From positions 1-49,995 of the forward strand of contig JAFVTS010000017.1 of assembly GCA_017503105.1 (NCBI GenBank): a DNA stretch of 49,995 nucleotides, written 5' to 3'. The notes beneath the pieces were generated by a model, which was given only the letters and a program-made list of their open reading frames with translations, was not told where the DNA came from and ran no database searches. The position numbers and the translations under genes were made by a program. Positions 1-8,514 of the stretch are shown here, piece after piece. Each line of letters begins with the position of its first letter. Position 1 is the stretch's first letter. The stretch is from Clostridia bacterium (GTDB taxonomy: Bacteria > Bacillota > Clostridia > Oscillospirales > CAG-272).

Positions 1-1
1 G

Positions 2-262
2 GATAAAATAGGGCTTGTAAAATTTGAAGATGATAACAAAAAATACGAGATATATTTTACTCGCAAACGCGCAAACAGATATTCTATTATTCACTGTAAA
101 AACAATACGATTGAATGGGAGCAGTTTCCCGTTTTGCCTCGTATAGTGGGCAGAATGTATGGAATACGAGAACCGATTATCAGTCTTGCTCAATCAAAGG
201 ACTGTATCAGAATTTTTTATCCATTGCGAAAGCAATTGCATATCGTAAGTATTATGATATAA
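2..262 (+). CDS. 3' end of an unrecognised gene (truncated by window edge)
   Basis: An open frame enters from the left edge and ends in TAA at 260-262, giving about 86 residues of a basic, aromatic-rich C-terminus (motifs such as FTRKRANRYSI and RIFYPLRKQL). I do not recognise a domain. The frame stops 21 bases before the next start codon, and that gene has its own strong ribosome binding site, so the two probably form one transcript. The base composition is AT-rich compared with the housekeeping genes to the right. The frame is supported mainly by continuity and by the tight spacing to the next gene. Confidence 0.5.
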   Translation, partial: DKIGLVKFEDDNKKYEIYFTRKRANRYSIIHCKNNTIEWEQFPVLPRIVGRMYGIREPIISLAQSKDCIRIFYPLRKQLHIVSIMI

Positions 263-283
263 TTCTAGCGGAGGTGATTTATA

Positions 284-757
284 ATGTTATTACTAAATTA
301 TGATTTTTATGATATTTATGCGGTGCTGATATCTTTTCGAAACGATCCATCAAATGCATTTAACGAAAAGATAGCCAAAACCATAAAAGCATTGTTAGAA
401 TCGCCTCAAGTGGATAATTTAATCGAATCCAATATAATTCGTCGCTCGATAGCAGAAATAGATAATCTTGATACTGAACCGCTCGCTTGGATCAAAACAA
501 ACAATGTATACACGTACGGGCAAAAGGTTATCAAAGAAGAAACTGCTTATCATATATTATCCACAGGATTTGCAGAGCTCTTGGTTTGCTTAAAAGATGA
601 AAACTATAAGCGTTTTGAAGATTTGGCAGATGCATTGCATAATGTTCCGATTATTCTCACAGAAAGCCCCGGAAACCGTTTAAAGCGAATTAAGACAGAA
701 ATATCTGCTTATCGAAAAGAATGGAACAATTCATTCTTAAAAGATATCATAAGGTAA
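284..757 (+). CDS. Hypothetical protein, 157 aa
   Basis: The ATG at 284 follows a near-perfect Shine-Dalgarno (GGAGGTG at 270-276), so the frame is very likely translated. The product is a soluble, mostly helical, slightly acidic-to-neutral protein without signal peptide or membrane segment. It has no motif that I recognise. It lies 21 bases after the truncated upstream gene and both are AT-rich, so they look like a co-transcribed pair of accessory genes. Small ORFs of this shape behind a larger gene are sometimes immunity or antitoxin proteins, but nothing in the sequence proves that. Function unknown. Confidence 0.65.
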   Translation: MLLLNYDFYDIYAVLISFRNDPSNAFNEKIAKTIKALLESPQVDNLIESNIIRRSIAEIDNLDTEPLAWIKTNNVYTYGQKVIKEETAYHILSTGFAELLVCLKDENYKRFEDLADALHNVPIILTESPGNRLKRIKTEISAYRKEWNNSFLKDIIR

Positions 758-791
758 CGGACACCTTTTGTTCGTTTTCACCTCGATTTTT

Positions 792-839
792 GACCCTTTA
801 TCACGTTTTTCGAAAATAAATCTTTTTTATTTTTGGGTC
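792..839 (+). terminator. Weak hairpin after the 284-757 gene
   Basis: GACCC (792-796) can pair with GGGTC (835-839), and inside it AAAATAAA (813-820) pairs with TTTATTTT (826-833). The stem is AT-rich and has no clean U-tract, so this is only a possible terminator between the left-edge pair and the promoter at 905. Confidence 0.25.
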
Positions 840-904
840 TCACACCGTTGACAAACATAAATGAAGCTGAAAAGTGCCGAGGGCAAGAAAAAATAAAAGG
901 CATC

Positions 905-933
905 TTGTATTTTCATATCGTTTATGATAAAAT
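905..933 (+). promoter_or_regulatory. Sigma-A type promoter for the 970 gene
   Basis: TTGTAT (905-910) and TAAAAT (928-933) are separated by exactly 17 bases. The start codon lies 36 bases downstream of the -10 box, leaving room for a short leader with the GGGAG ribosome binding site at 958-962. Confidence 0.6.
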
Positions 934-969
934 AGATTTACATAACAACCTTGGTCGGGAGAGAAAAGT

Positions 970-2691
970 ATGAGCGTAAAGGACGAGGCATTTTCACTTC
1001 TTAAGGAGTGGTGTGACGAGCTTATAAGCCTGCGGGTAACTCACAAAAGAAAAGAGCTTGACGGCGGTATACTCTGCCCCGCTTGCTCGGTCATACACGG
1101 CAGATGCGGAGATTTAGTACTGCCCCTTATGTACCTTTATTCAGAAACTAAAGACGAGCGATACAAAAGATGCGCCGAGGGAGTCTTTTATTATTCGGAA
1201 AACAATCTTTTAAGACCCGACGGCTCTTACTATAACGACGTCGGAAGCACGTGGCGCGGCATCTCTGTTTTCTCCGCGCTTTCATATGGAGAGACGCTTT
1301 TAAGATTCTCGCATCTTTTATCGGCGGATATCAAGGAGCGGATGGAAAACGCGTTTTTGCGCCTTGTATATGCATCTATCGCTTATTTCACGAACGAAGT
1401 TAAAAGCACGAATATAAATTATTTTGCGGGAATGGCGGCAATGCTCGCTATGTCTTATAAATATACGCAGGATGAAAAACATCTTGAGCTTTCGTGTGAA
1501 TACGAGAGACGCGTAAGAGTGTTGTTCGACGAGGCGGGACTTCTTATAGGAGAGGGACAGTATAAAAGCGGCGCAAGCAAAAAAGGCTGTCACTCGATAG
1601 ATATGGGCTATAATTTGGAGGAGAGTCTGCCCCTGCTCGTTATGCACGCACACCTTCTTGAAGACGAAGAGAAGCTTGCCTTTTACACCGCTCGCGTGCT
1701 TGATCACCTTGAGTTTGTTTTGCCCGACGGTGCGATAGATAATTCCTTCGGAACAAGAATGAACAAGTGGACGTATTTCGGCAGCAGAACGAGTGACGGA
1801 ATGCAGGGCGGACTTGCTTACATAGCCGAAAGAAGCCCCGTCATAGCAAGGGCGCTTCTTGAAAATTTAAGACTTCAAAGAAGATGCACTCACGAAGGAT
1901 TGCTCTTCGCGGGACTTATGCAAAGGAGCGCGGGCGAGCCGCCCTGCATTCATCATTCTTTCACTCACGCAAAAGCACTTGCGCTATTCTGCCTTGAAAT
2001 AAATGAAGAATTTTTCGATTCATCAAAAAGCACTATGCTTCCGCGAGAAAAGGAAGGCGTCAGAGATTTTCAAAACGGAAATCTTATACGCGTGACGCGC
2101 GGAGGCTTCACCGCAACCGTAAACGCGACGGACACGCATTCAAAAGAGGAAAACGCTGCGAGCGGCGGCGCCCTTTCCCTTCTTTGGCATAAGGAGAGGG
2201 GTCCTATACTTGCCGCTACCTTGCATAATTACACCCCTGCGGAGCCTATGAATATGCAGTATCTCAGAGGAAGTAACAGAACGCACTGTATGACGCCGAG
2301 ATTCGTTTCATCGGACGCCGATTACTCCTCGGACACCGATGACAGTATCACTCTTTCTTCGGACGGGTGGCAGATCGTTGCAACGAGTAAAGAAAAGCCG
2401 TTCTCGTTGAAATACGAATTTGAGGAGAGCTTTGTCCGCATATCGGTTACGGCGGGGATAGAGGGCGAATATCTTTTACCGATAATCAGCGAGGACGGCG
2501 AGGATATAACGAAAAACGAAAACTCCCTGCTCTTCGGAAACGAACTGCTCGTCTTTGCCAATAGCGCGCCCGAGGTAAGACTTGACGGCGACAAAAGGTT
2601 TTTCAACCAGGTCGGCGGCTTTCAATACGCCGTGGCGGCGTTCCGCATAAAGGAAGGCGAAACGCTGAGCGTGAAAATTTCTATAATATAG
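970..2691 (+). CDS. Putative alpha/alpha-toroid polysaccharide lyase-like protein, 573 aa
   Basis: The N-terminal ~380 residues are helical, with repeated aromatic and Gly/Asp-rich turns (for example DGSYYNDVGSTWRG and DGAIDNSFGTRMNKWTYFG), as in the (alpha/alpha)-toroid of heparinase/alginate-lyase-like and related glycan-active proteins. The C-terminal ~190 residues look beta-rich, like the sandwich that follows the toroid in heparinase II/III relatives. There is no signal peptide, so the protein should act in the cytoplasm on imported oligosaccharides. The fold call is made from sequence texture, not from a diagnostic motif, and the exact family and substrate are unknown. The ATG at 970 has GGGAG upstream and its own promoter. 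It is monocistronic and converges on the penicillin-binding protein gene. It could instead be a non-catalytic or hydrolase member of the same fold. Confidence 0.7.
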   Translation: MSVKDEAFSLLKEWCDELISLRVTHKRKELDGGILCPACSVIHGRCGDLVLPLMYLYSETKDERYKRCAEGVFYYSENNLLRPDGSYYNDVGSTWRGISVFSALSYGETLLRFSHLLSADIKERMENAFLRLVYASIAYFTNEVKSTNINYFAGMAAMLAMSYKYTQDEKHLELSCEYERRVRVLFDEAGLLIGEGQYKSGASKKGCHSIDMGYNLEESLPLLVMHAHLLEDEEKLAFYTARVLDHLEFVLPDGAIDNSFGTRMNKWTYFGSRTSDGMQGGLAYIAERSPVIARALLENLRLQRRCTHEGLLFAGLMQRSAGEPPCIHHSFTHAKALALFCLEINEEFFDSSKSTMLPREKEGVRDFQNGNLIRVTRGGFTATVNATDTHSKEENAASGGALSLLWHKERGPILAATLHNYTPAEPMNMQYLRGSNRTHCMTPRFVSSDADYSSDTDDSITLSSDGWQIVATSKEKPFSLKYEFEESFVRISVTAGIEGEYLLPIISEDGEDITKNENSLLFGNELLVFANSAPEVRLDGDKRFFNQVGGFQYAVAAFRIKEGETLSVKISII

Positions 2692-2701
2692 AAGGATAGA
2701 A

Positions 2702-2732
2702 GAAAGCTCGGAGCGCGTGACTCCGAGCTTTC
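2702..2732. terminator. Bidirectional terminator between convergent genes
   Basis: A perfect 12-bp stem, GAAAGCTCGGAG (2702-2713) with CTCCGAGCTTTC (2721-2732), encloses a 7-base loop. It lies between the stop codon of the 970 gene and the stop codon of the minus-strand penicillin-binding protein gene. The U-tract is interrupted in both directions. Confidence 0.75.
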
Positions 2733-2734
2733 CC

Positions 2735-5002
2735 TTATTCCTCGTCCTCTTCATCCTCTTTTTCGGGGCGGTAGATATATTTTTCATCCCCCACGGGAAC
2801 GTCTACGGGAAATTTTCTTTCAGGGGCTGTAACGAGGGAGATGCTGATGATATTTTCTCCTACCGCGTCCTCGGGAGCAAGGCTCTCGCTTTCCGTGTCG
2901 TATTTACAAAGCACGTGACGGGTGCAAGGCTCGCTCGGCGCGTTGTCGGGCGTGAAATAGCCCTTCGCTATTCTGTCACCTCTTAAGTCGAGCGAACAAA
3001 CGGCGTCGGGCACAGCACCCGAGTCCTTACAATAGCTCCGCTCCACAAGGCCCGAAAGCGAAAAATGCTCTTCACAATCGACGAGGTCGTGAACGCGGGT
3101 CATAACGGAATCCCAAATTTCAAGGTGTGACGGCGTGATTCCCGCGACGGACTCGTTCTTAGTCGGATATCCGCACCAGATGCCCGCCGTGAAATAAGGA
3201 GTGTAACCGACGAAAAGCTTATCTCGCGAGGCGGACGTCGTTCCCGTCTTGCCCGCCGTGTCAACGCGGTCTTTAAGGCTTACCGCACGCGCGGTGCCGT
3301 CCGTCACAACGTTCATAAGCAGCTGGTTCATTATTCTTGCGCACGACGGGGCGAACACGCGCTTTGATACGGCGGGATTTTTAATTACCTCAGCTCCGTT
3401 TTTATCGGTTACAAGAAGGTAGCTGCGCCCCTCGGTATACGTCCCCTCCGACGGAAAAACGGTGTAAGCCTCGGTGAGCTTTCTTAAAGATACTCCGAAG
3501 CTGAGCTGACCGAGCGCAAGGGGTGATACACCGAGGTCACTGACCGTGCCGCCCGAATATCCCTCAGCCCTCTCGGCAAGCGTGTCAAATCCGAAGTCGT
3601 TTTTCAAAGAATCAAATATCTTGCGAGCTCCAAGCATTCCGAACAACCTCACCGCAACCGTGTTTTTCGATTGTCTGAGCGCGTCCTTCAAGGTAATAAT
3701 ACCGTCGTAGACGGCGGGAGAATTACGCGGAAAAGGAACGTATTCTTCGCCTTTTTTATTAAATTCCACGGGAACGTCGTCGAAAACGCTTGCCCAATTT
3801 ATCTTTTTTTCATTCAAAAGAGGGGCGTAAAGGGCGAGCGGTTTAAGCGCAGAGCCGGGCGGATGCGGAGCTTCTGCCTGATTATAAAGCCTGTTTCCGC
3901 GTTTTTCGCCACAAGAACCTATTATTCCAAGAAGGCAACCGCTTTTAGAATCACACACGCACATCGCAAAATCAAGGCCGTTTCCCACCTCTTTCGGAAG
4001 GGCGTCCGCATCCTCGAATATTTCTTCAAGTGCCGATTGGACGTACGGGTTTTCCGTCGTGTAAATATTATATCCGCCTCTGATCAGCTTGAGCCTTGCC
4101 GCTGCCTCGGAGAGGTCGTATTTTTTCGCGATATCCGCAGTGAGCTCCGACATAACGGTTTCCAAAAACCACGAGGAATATCCGTCTCCCGACTCGCGCT
4201 CCGTAAGCACGAGCGGCTCACCCTTGGCGGATGAAAACTCTTCATTCGTTATATATTCCATATCGAGCATTGCCCGAAGAACCGTATTGCGCCGCTCGAT
4301 ACACTGCGCGGAATTAACTCTCGGATCGTATCTGACGGGGGAATTGGTGATACCTACTATCGTTGCCGCCTCGGCGAGCGTCAGCTCTGACGGCTCCTTT
4401 CCGAAATACCTGTCCGCCGCGAAGCCGACACCTGCTATGTTTTCGCTCATCGGCACGACGTTCATATACAATTCAAGTATTTCGTCCTTGGTGTGATTCT
4501 TTTCTATCCTGAGCGCTCTGAATATCTCGTAAAGCTTGCGCGAAGCGCTGATCTCGTTATCACCGCTGATATTTTTTACGACCTGTTGGGTGATCGTGGA
4601 CGCACCGTATCTTTCGCCCTTTTTAAAAATATAATTGTAAAGAGCCCCTGCGGTCCGTCTGAAATTTACCCCCGGATGCGTGTAAAACTCTCTGTCCTCG
4701 ACGGCGACGAAGCCCTTCTTCAAATAGTCGGAGACCTCGTCGGCACTGTACCATACTTTTTTCTCAGCGCCGAATGCCGTTACCTCCATCTCGATCGGAG
4801 CATACGCTCCGCTTATAGCGGAATTGGCATAAAAGTGCGTGACGCTCGTGCTCTTTGCCGCGTCAAAAAGCTCTTCGTCACCTTCATAATCCATCCTTGC
4901 GTTAATGAAAAAACAAACGAGCGCGCCTATTATAAAAATCGAAAACAGGATTATTACAAAAGCCCGAACGGAATACGATACTATCTTTTTTACGGTTTTC
5001 AT
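2735..5002 (-). CDS. Class A penicillin-binding protein (bifunctional transglycosylase/transpeptidase)
   Basis: This enzyme polymerises lipid II and cross-links peptidoglycan at the outer face of the membrane. Counting from the ATG at 5002 (755 aa), a membrane anchor spans about residues 13-33. The GT51 domain follows, with the catalytic Glu in EDREFYTHPG (E102) and the downstream QQVVKN motif. The transpeptidase domain has the SxxK motif in PGSALKP (Ser384), SKN near 445 and KTGTT near 585. All catalytic motifs are intact. An in-frame GTG at 5045-5047 would add 15 residues, but it lies in the loop of a strong hairpin without a ribosome binding site. The ATG is preferred although its AGGAG is about 19 bases upstream and inside the hairpin stem. 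It lies about 100 bases downstream of truA on the same strand. PbpF/PonA-like, but not assignable to one subclass. Confidence 0.93.
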   Translation of the reverse strand: MKTVKKIVSYSVRAFVIILFSIFIIGALVCFFINARMDYEGDEELFDAAKSTSVTHFYANSAISGAYAPIEMEVTAFGAEKKVWYSADEVSDYLKKGFVAVEDREFYTHPGVNFRRTAGALYNYIFKKGERYGASTITQQVVKNISGDNEISASRKLYEIFRALRIEKNHTKDEILELYMNVVPMSENIAGVGFAADRYFGKEPSELTLAEAATIVGITNSPVRYDPRVNSAQCIERRNTVLRAMLDMEYITNEEFSSAKGEPLVLTERESGDGYSSWFLETVMSELTADIAKKYDLSEAAARLKLIRGGYNIYTTENPYVQSALEEIFEDADALPKEVGNGLDFAMCVCDSKSGCLLGIIGSCGEKRGNRLYNQAEAPHPPGSALKPLALYAPLLNEKKINWASVFDDVPVEFNKKGEEYVPFPRNSPAVYDGIITLKDALRQSKNTVAVRLFGMLGARKIFDSLKNDFGFDTLAERAEGYSGGTVSDLGVSPLALGQLSFGVSLRKLTEAYTVFPSEGTYTEGRSYLLVTDKNGAEVIKNPAVSKRVFAPSCARIMNQLLMNVVTDGTARAVSLKDRVDTAGKTGTTSASRDKLFVGYTPYFTAGIWCGYPTKNESVAGITPSHLEIWDSVMTRVHDLVDCEEHFSLSGLVERSYCKDSGAVPDAVCSLDLRGDRIAKGYFTPDNAPSEPCTRHVLCKYDTESESLAPEDAVGENIISISLVTAPERKFPVDVPVGDEKYIYRPEKEDEEDEE

Positions 5003-5014
5003 TTTTTCAAAGCA

Positions 5015-5072
5015 AAAAGCTCTCCTTTCAAGATAAAATTCCTTCACGGGAATTTTACCACGGAGAGCTTTT
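5015..5072 (-). terminator. Nested two-stage hairpin between truA and the PBP gene
   Basis: The outer stem pairs 5015-5025 with 5062-5072 (11 bp, perfect) and the inner stem pairs 5034-5042 with 5049-5057 (9 bp, perfect, 6-base loop). Read on the minus strand it ends in a U-rich run, so it can terminate the ruvC-truA transcript. The AGGAG that would serve the PBP ATG at 5002 is part of the outer stem, so the structure could also act as an attenuator or translational switch. Confidence 0.65.
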
Positions 5073-5102
5073 ATTCATTCGCGCATTTTTATGGCAAGCG
5101 TT

Positions 5103-5846
5103 TTAATAATTTACTTTATTGAGATAAAGCCCCTCGGGCGGTGCCGTCGGACCTGCGAGATTTCTGTTCCCCGATTCTATTATCCTTCCTACGTCCTCGG
5201 GTGTAAATCTTCCGAAAGCTACCTCGGAAAGCGTGCCGACTATGATGCGTACCATATTATAAAGGAAGCCGTCGGCTGCTATTCTGATTTCTATTATATC
5301 GCCTTTTTTGTCAATTTTTACGTATTTTACACATCTTACCGTATCCGAAGCGTCCGAGCCCTCCGACATAAATGCGGAAAAATCGTGTCTTCCCTCTATC
5401 TTCTTCGCGGCATCCCTCATTAAGCTGATGCCGTTTTCGCTTATGACGCGCGGCAAAAACCACGAGCGCCCGTGCTCAAAGGGATCGGATACTCTGTTGT
5501 TGTATATTCTGTAAAGATATTCCTTTGATACGGCGTCGTATCGCGGGTGGAATTCTTCTGAACAGCTCTCGGCATAATAAAGGGAGAGATCGGGAGGCAA
5601 GAACCTTGCCGCCGCGAGCGGAAGCTTTTCGGGCGGAACGGTTCCTCCGTCGTTTTCGACGCTTAAAACGAACTCGTTCGCGTGAACGCCCGCATCGGTC
5701 CTGCTGCATCCCGTTACACGGCACGGAACGCCAAAGCAAAGGTCAAGCGCCGCGTTCAACTCGCCTTGCACCGTCCGCTTGTCGGGTTGCACCTGAAAGC
5801 CGTGAAAATCTGTACCGAGGTATTTGATTTTTATAAGATATTTCAT
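5103..5846 (-). CDS. truA: tRNA pseudouridine synthase A
   Basis: TruA isomerises uridines 38-40 in the anticodon stem-loop of tRNAs. The 247-aa length is normal for the family. The signature CSRTDAGVHA contains the catalytic aspartate (D51), and the N-terminal YLGTDFHGFQ and the later FLYNMVRIIVG motif are both typical. It starts 18 bases after the end of ecfT on the same strand. Linkage of truA to the ecfA-ecfA-ecfT cluster is usual in Firmicutes, where it often follows ribosomal protein genes. Here the cluster is led by ruvC instead. A nested hairpin follows the stop codon. Confidence 0.97.
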   Translation of the reverse strand: MKYLIKIKYLGTDFHGFQVQPDKRTVQGELNAALDLCFGVPCRVTGCSRTDAGVHANEFVLSVENDGGTVPPEKLPLAAARFLPPDLSLYYAESCSEEFHPRYDAVSKEYLYRIYNNRVSDPFEHGRSWFLPRVISENGISLMRDAAKKIEGRHDFSAFMSEGSDASDTVRCVKYVKIDKKGDIIEIRIAADGFLYNMVRIIVGTLSEVAFGRFTPEDVGRIIESGNRNLAGPTAPPEGLYLNKVNY

Positions 5847-5864
5847 AGTCGAAGAAAAAAGTCC

Positions 5865-6725
5865 TTAAAGCTTATAAAATACGATATCGAGCACACGGTG
5901 CTTTATACCGATAAGCGCATCGGTATTTCTCGAAAGAATAACGAGAGTCAAGACGGCGGAAAATATAAGAAACGCAAAGAAATCGCGAGCCTTAAACGAC
6001 AGTGCTTTAAGCTTAGTTCTGTTCTTATCGCCTCTGTAACAGCGGCATTCCATAGCCGTAGCAAGCTCCTCGGCACGCTTGAAGGAAGAAACGAAGAGCG
6101 GAACGAGGATAGGCACCAGCGCCTTCGCGCGCTTTCTGAGTCCACCCGAGGAAAAGTCAGCGCCGCGCGATTTTTGCGCGTTCATTATCTTTTCGGTTTC
6201 TTCTATCAGAGTCGGAATAAATCTGAGCGCAATAGACATCATCATCGCGAACGTATGAACGGGGACCTTGATCTTTTTCAGGGGAGAAAGAAGCGATTCT
6301 ATTCCGTCCGTCAAGGCGATCGGAGAGGTCGTATAAGTCAGAAGAACGCTCGTTCCTATGATCAGAATAACGACTCTGAGCGCCATAAATACCGCTCTTA
6401 TTATTCCCTCTTTGTATATCTTTATTACCCAAAATGCCAAGAGAGGCTCACCTTCGCCTTTCGTCAAAAAGACGTTGATTATCGCGGTGAATATCAAGAT
6501 GAAGATTATCGGCTTCACCGCCTTCAAAATCACCTTAAACGATATTCTGCCTAAAGTTATCATAAAGAAAGTGGTAATTATCATAAGAGCGAATGCCGCG
6601 GGAGTATTCGCCGTAAATATCGCCGCGATATATATGACGGCGGCGATTATCTTCATCCTCGGGTCCATTTTGTGAAGAGGTGAGAAACCCGGGAAGAACT
6701 GACCGAGAGTTATATCGGAGATCAT
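5865..6725 (-). CDS. ecfT: Energy-coupling factor transporter transmembrane protein EcfT
   Basis: EcfT is the membrane scaffold that joins the two EcfA ATPases to a substrate-binding S component in vitamin and metal uptake. The 286-aa protein has several hydrophobic helices (clear ones near residues 28-60, 70-90 and 110-130, and one near the C-terminus). It carries the early DPR motif and the cytoplasmic coupling-helix signatures SRGAD and ECRCYRG, which match the conserved Ala/Ser-Arg-Gly motifs that contact the ATPases. Its ATG overlaps the ecfA2 stop by four bases (ATGA). No S component is encoded nearby, so this is a shared group II core serving S components encoded elsewhere. Confidence 0.95.
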   Translation of the reverse strand: MISDITLGQFFPGFSPLHKMDPRMKIIAAVIYIAAIFTANTPAAFALMIITTFFMITLGRISFKVILKAVKPIIFILIFTAIINVFLTKGEGEPLLAFWVIKIYKEGIIRAVFMALRVVILIIGTSVLLTYTTSPIALTDGIESLLSPLKKIKVPVHTFAMMMSIALRFIPTLIEETEKIMNAQKSRGADFSSGGLRKRAKALVPILVPLFVSSFKRAEELATAMECRCYRGDKNRTKLKALSFKARDFFAFLIFSAVLTLVILSRNTDALIGIKHRVLDIVFYKL

Positions 6726-7585
6726 TTTCCGTACCTCCTTATATAATCCTTAACGGCCTCACGCACCCCGTCGACCGTGTAGAGCGTTCCGCGAAGATCC
6801 ACGCCTCTTTTTCGAAGCTCCGACGCAATACGCGCGACGGCGGGGACGTTGAGCCCGATATCAACAAGACTGTCAGCATCGGAAAATATCTCGTCAACGG
6901 TGCCCGTTCTGTATACTTTAGCGCGGTTCATAACCACGACGTTATCGCAATAAAGCGCCATATCCTCCATAGAATGACTGACGAGGATTATGGAAGCGTC
7001 GTTTTTGTTGACGTATTCGCAAAGACCGCCGAGTATTTCCCGCCTTCCGCGAGGGTCAAGCCCTGCCGCAGGCTCATCAAGAACGAGAACCTCAGGGCGC
7101 ATTGCGAGTATTCCCGCGATGGCACAGCGACGCTTCTGACCGCCCGAAAGCTCAAACGGAGATTTGTCAAGCAAGTCATCGCCAACTCCCGCAAAACGCG
7201 CAGCCTCAAGAACACGCTCCTCCGTCTCTTCTTTGGAAAGGCCGAGATTGCGCGGCGCGAAGCCTATGTCCTCCCTGACCGTTTCGTCAAAAAGCTGATA
7301 CTCGGGATACTGCATAACAAGCCCTACTCTGTATCTGATGCTTGCTATCTCCTTCGGCTTTTCCCAAATATCCTTGCCGTCAAGAAGAATTCTGCCCTCG
7401 GTCGGTTTTATAAGACCGTTGAGCATATTAACAAGCGTAGACTTGCCCGAGCCCGTATGCCCGATAAGTCCCGTTATTTTTCCTTTTTCAAATTCAACGC
7501 TCACACCGTCAAGCGCGGTCAGCTGAAACGGCGTCCCCTGGCTGTAAACGTGCGATACGTTCTCTACTTTTATTATACTGTTCAT
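6722..7585 (-). CDS. ecfA2: ECF transporter ATP-binding subunit EcfA2
   Basis: This is one of the two ABC ATPases of the ECF module. The 287 residues include Walker A GHTGSGKST (42-50), the Q-loop MQYPEYQLF typical of EcfA2, the ABC signature LSGGQKRR, Walker B LVLDEPAAGLDP and the switch His in LVSHSMED. The upstream neighbour is the other ATPase, ecfA1, and the downstream neighbour is ecfT, the standard A1-A2-T order. The protein works as a heterodimer with EcfA1 on the cytoplasmic side of the membrane. The A1/A2 labels rest on gene order and the Q-loop sequence. Confidence 0.95.
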   Translation of the reverse strand: MNSIIKVENVSHVYSQGTPFQLTALDGVSVEFEKGKITGLIGHTGSGKSTLVNMLNGLIKPTEGRILLDGKDIWEKPKEIASIRYRVGLVMQYPEYQLFDETVREDIGFAPRNLGLSKEETEERVLEAARFAGVGDDLLDKSPFELSGGQKRRCAIAGILAMRPEVLVLDEPAAGLDPRGRREILGGLCEYVNKNDASIILVSHSMEDMALYCDNVVVMNRAKVYRTGTVDEIFSDADSLVDIGLNVPAVARIASELRKRGVDLRGTLYTVDGVREAVKDYIRRYGK

Positions 7586-7613
7586 TTATACCTTGTCCTA
7601 TTTTATCACAAAA

Positions 7614-8501
7614 TCAAGACTTATAGCTCTCAAGAAAGGCAAGAAGCGTTTCCACGCTCTCTTCCTCCGTCAAAGAATCTCCCGCTATACCGAATCCGTC
7701 TTTTCTGAGAGCGTGGATAAGCTCAGCCCCCTGCGGCGCCTCAAGACCTATGCGGTGCAAAAGCGAAATATCCGAAAATACCTCTTTGGCGCTTCCGTCA
7801 AGAATCAACTTTCCGTCGTTTATAACGACTACCCTGTCAGCTCTCGCCGCCTCTTCCATATAATGAGTGATATTTATAACGGTTATTCCCTCTTCGCGAT
7901 TAAGTTTTTCCATTATCCGCACGACCTCGGCGCGTCCGAGAGGATCGAGCATTGCGGTAGACTCGTCAAAAATTATAACGTCGGGCTTCATTGCGATAAT
8001 ACCCGCTATTGCGATACGCTGCTTCTGTCCACCCGAGAGCTTGTGAGGGGCGTGGTTGGCGTAGTTCTGCATAGAAACGACGTTCAAGGCGTCGGTAACG
8101 CGCCTGCGTATCTCCTCTCTCGGAAGACCGAGATTTTCAGGGCCGAAGGCAACGTCCTCTTCCACCACCGTTGCAACGAGCTGGTTGTCGGGATTCTGAA
8201 AGACCATTCCGACCTTGCGCCTGACGTCAAAAAGATCGTCCTCGGAAAAGTTCTCGTCGGTAACGTCCTTTCCGTCTATATACACCTTCCCCTCCGTGGG
8301 TACGAGTATCAGATTCAAAAGCTTCGCAAGGGTCGATTTCCCCGATCCGTTATGACCGAGAACTGCAATGTATTCGCCGCGATATACCGACAAATTAACG
8401 TCGGAAAGCGCGGGGATCTCGACCCTCGCCGTATCGGTGTTTTCCTCATCTTCGGTGTAAGTAAAACCGAGATGCTCACATCTTATTATAGGTTCGCTCA
8501 T
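7614..8501 (-). CDS. ecfA1: ECF transporter ATP-binding subunit EcfA1
   Basis: This is the partner ATPase of EcfA2. It has Walker A GHNGSGKST, Q-loop VFQNPDNQLVATVVEEDVAFGPENLG (a hallmark of EcfA1, with the charged VEED stretch), signature LSGGQKQR, Walker B VIIFDESTAMLDP and switch His in NITHYMEE. The frame is open to 8588, but the ATG at 8501 (protein start MSEPIIRCEHLGFTY) is preferred: family homology begins there, and it falls just after the methyltransferase stop instead of overlapping that gene by 70 bases. That gives 295 aa. The acidic insertion near residues 16-26 (TEDEENTDTARVE) is longer than in Bacillus homologues. Confidence 0.94.
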   Translation of the reverse strand: MSEPIIRCEHLGFTYTEDEENTDTARVEIPALSDVNLSVYRGEYIAVLGHNGSGKSTLAKLLNLILVPTEGKVYIDGKDVTDENFSEDDLFDVRRKVGMVFQNPDNQLVATVVEEDVAFGPENLGLPREEIRRRVTDALNVVSMQNYANHAPHKLSGGQKQRIAIAGIIAMKPDVIIFDESTAMLDPLGRAEVVRIMEKLNREEGITVINITHYMEEAARADRVVVINDGKLILDGSAKEVFSDISLLHRIGLEAPQGAELIHALRKDGFGIAGDSLTEEESVETLLAFLESYKS

Positions 8502-8514
8502 TTTTTCCGTGACC

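Noticed and set aside
848-853. Perfect TTGACA upstream of the 970 gene
   Set aside because: No acceptable -10 box lies 16-18 bases downstream; TTGTAT/TAAAAT at 905-933 is a better promoter.
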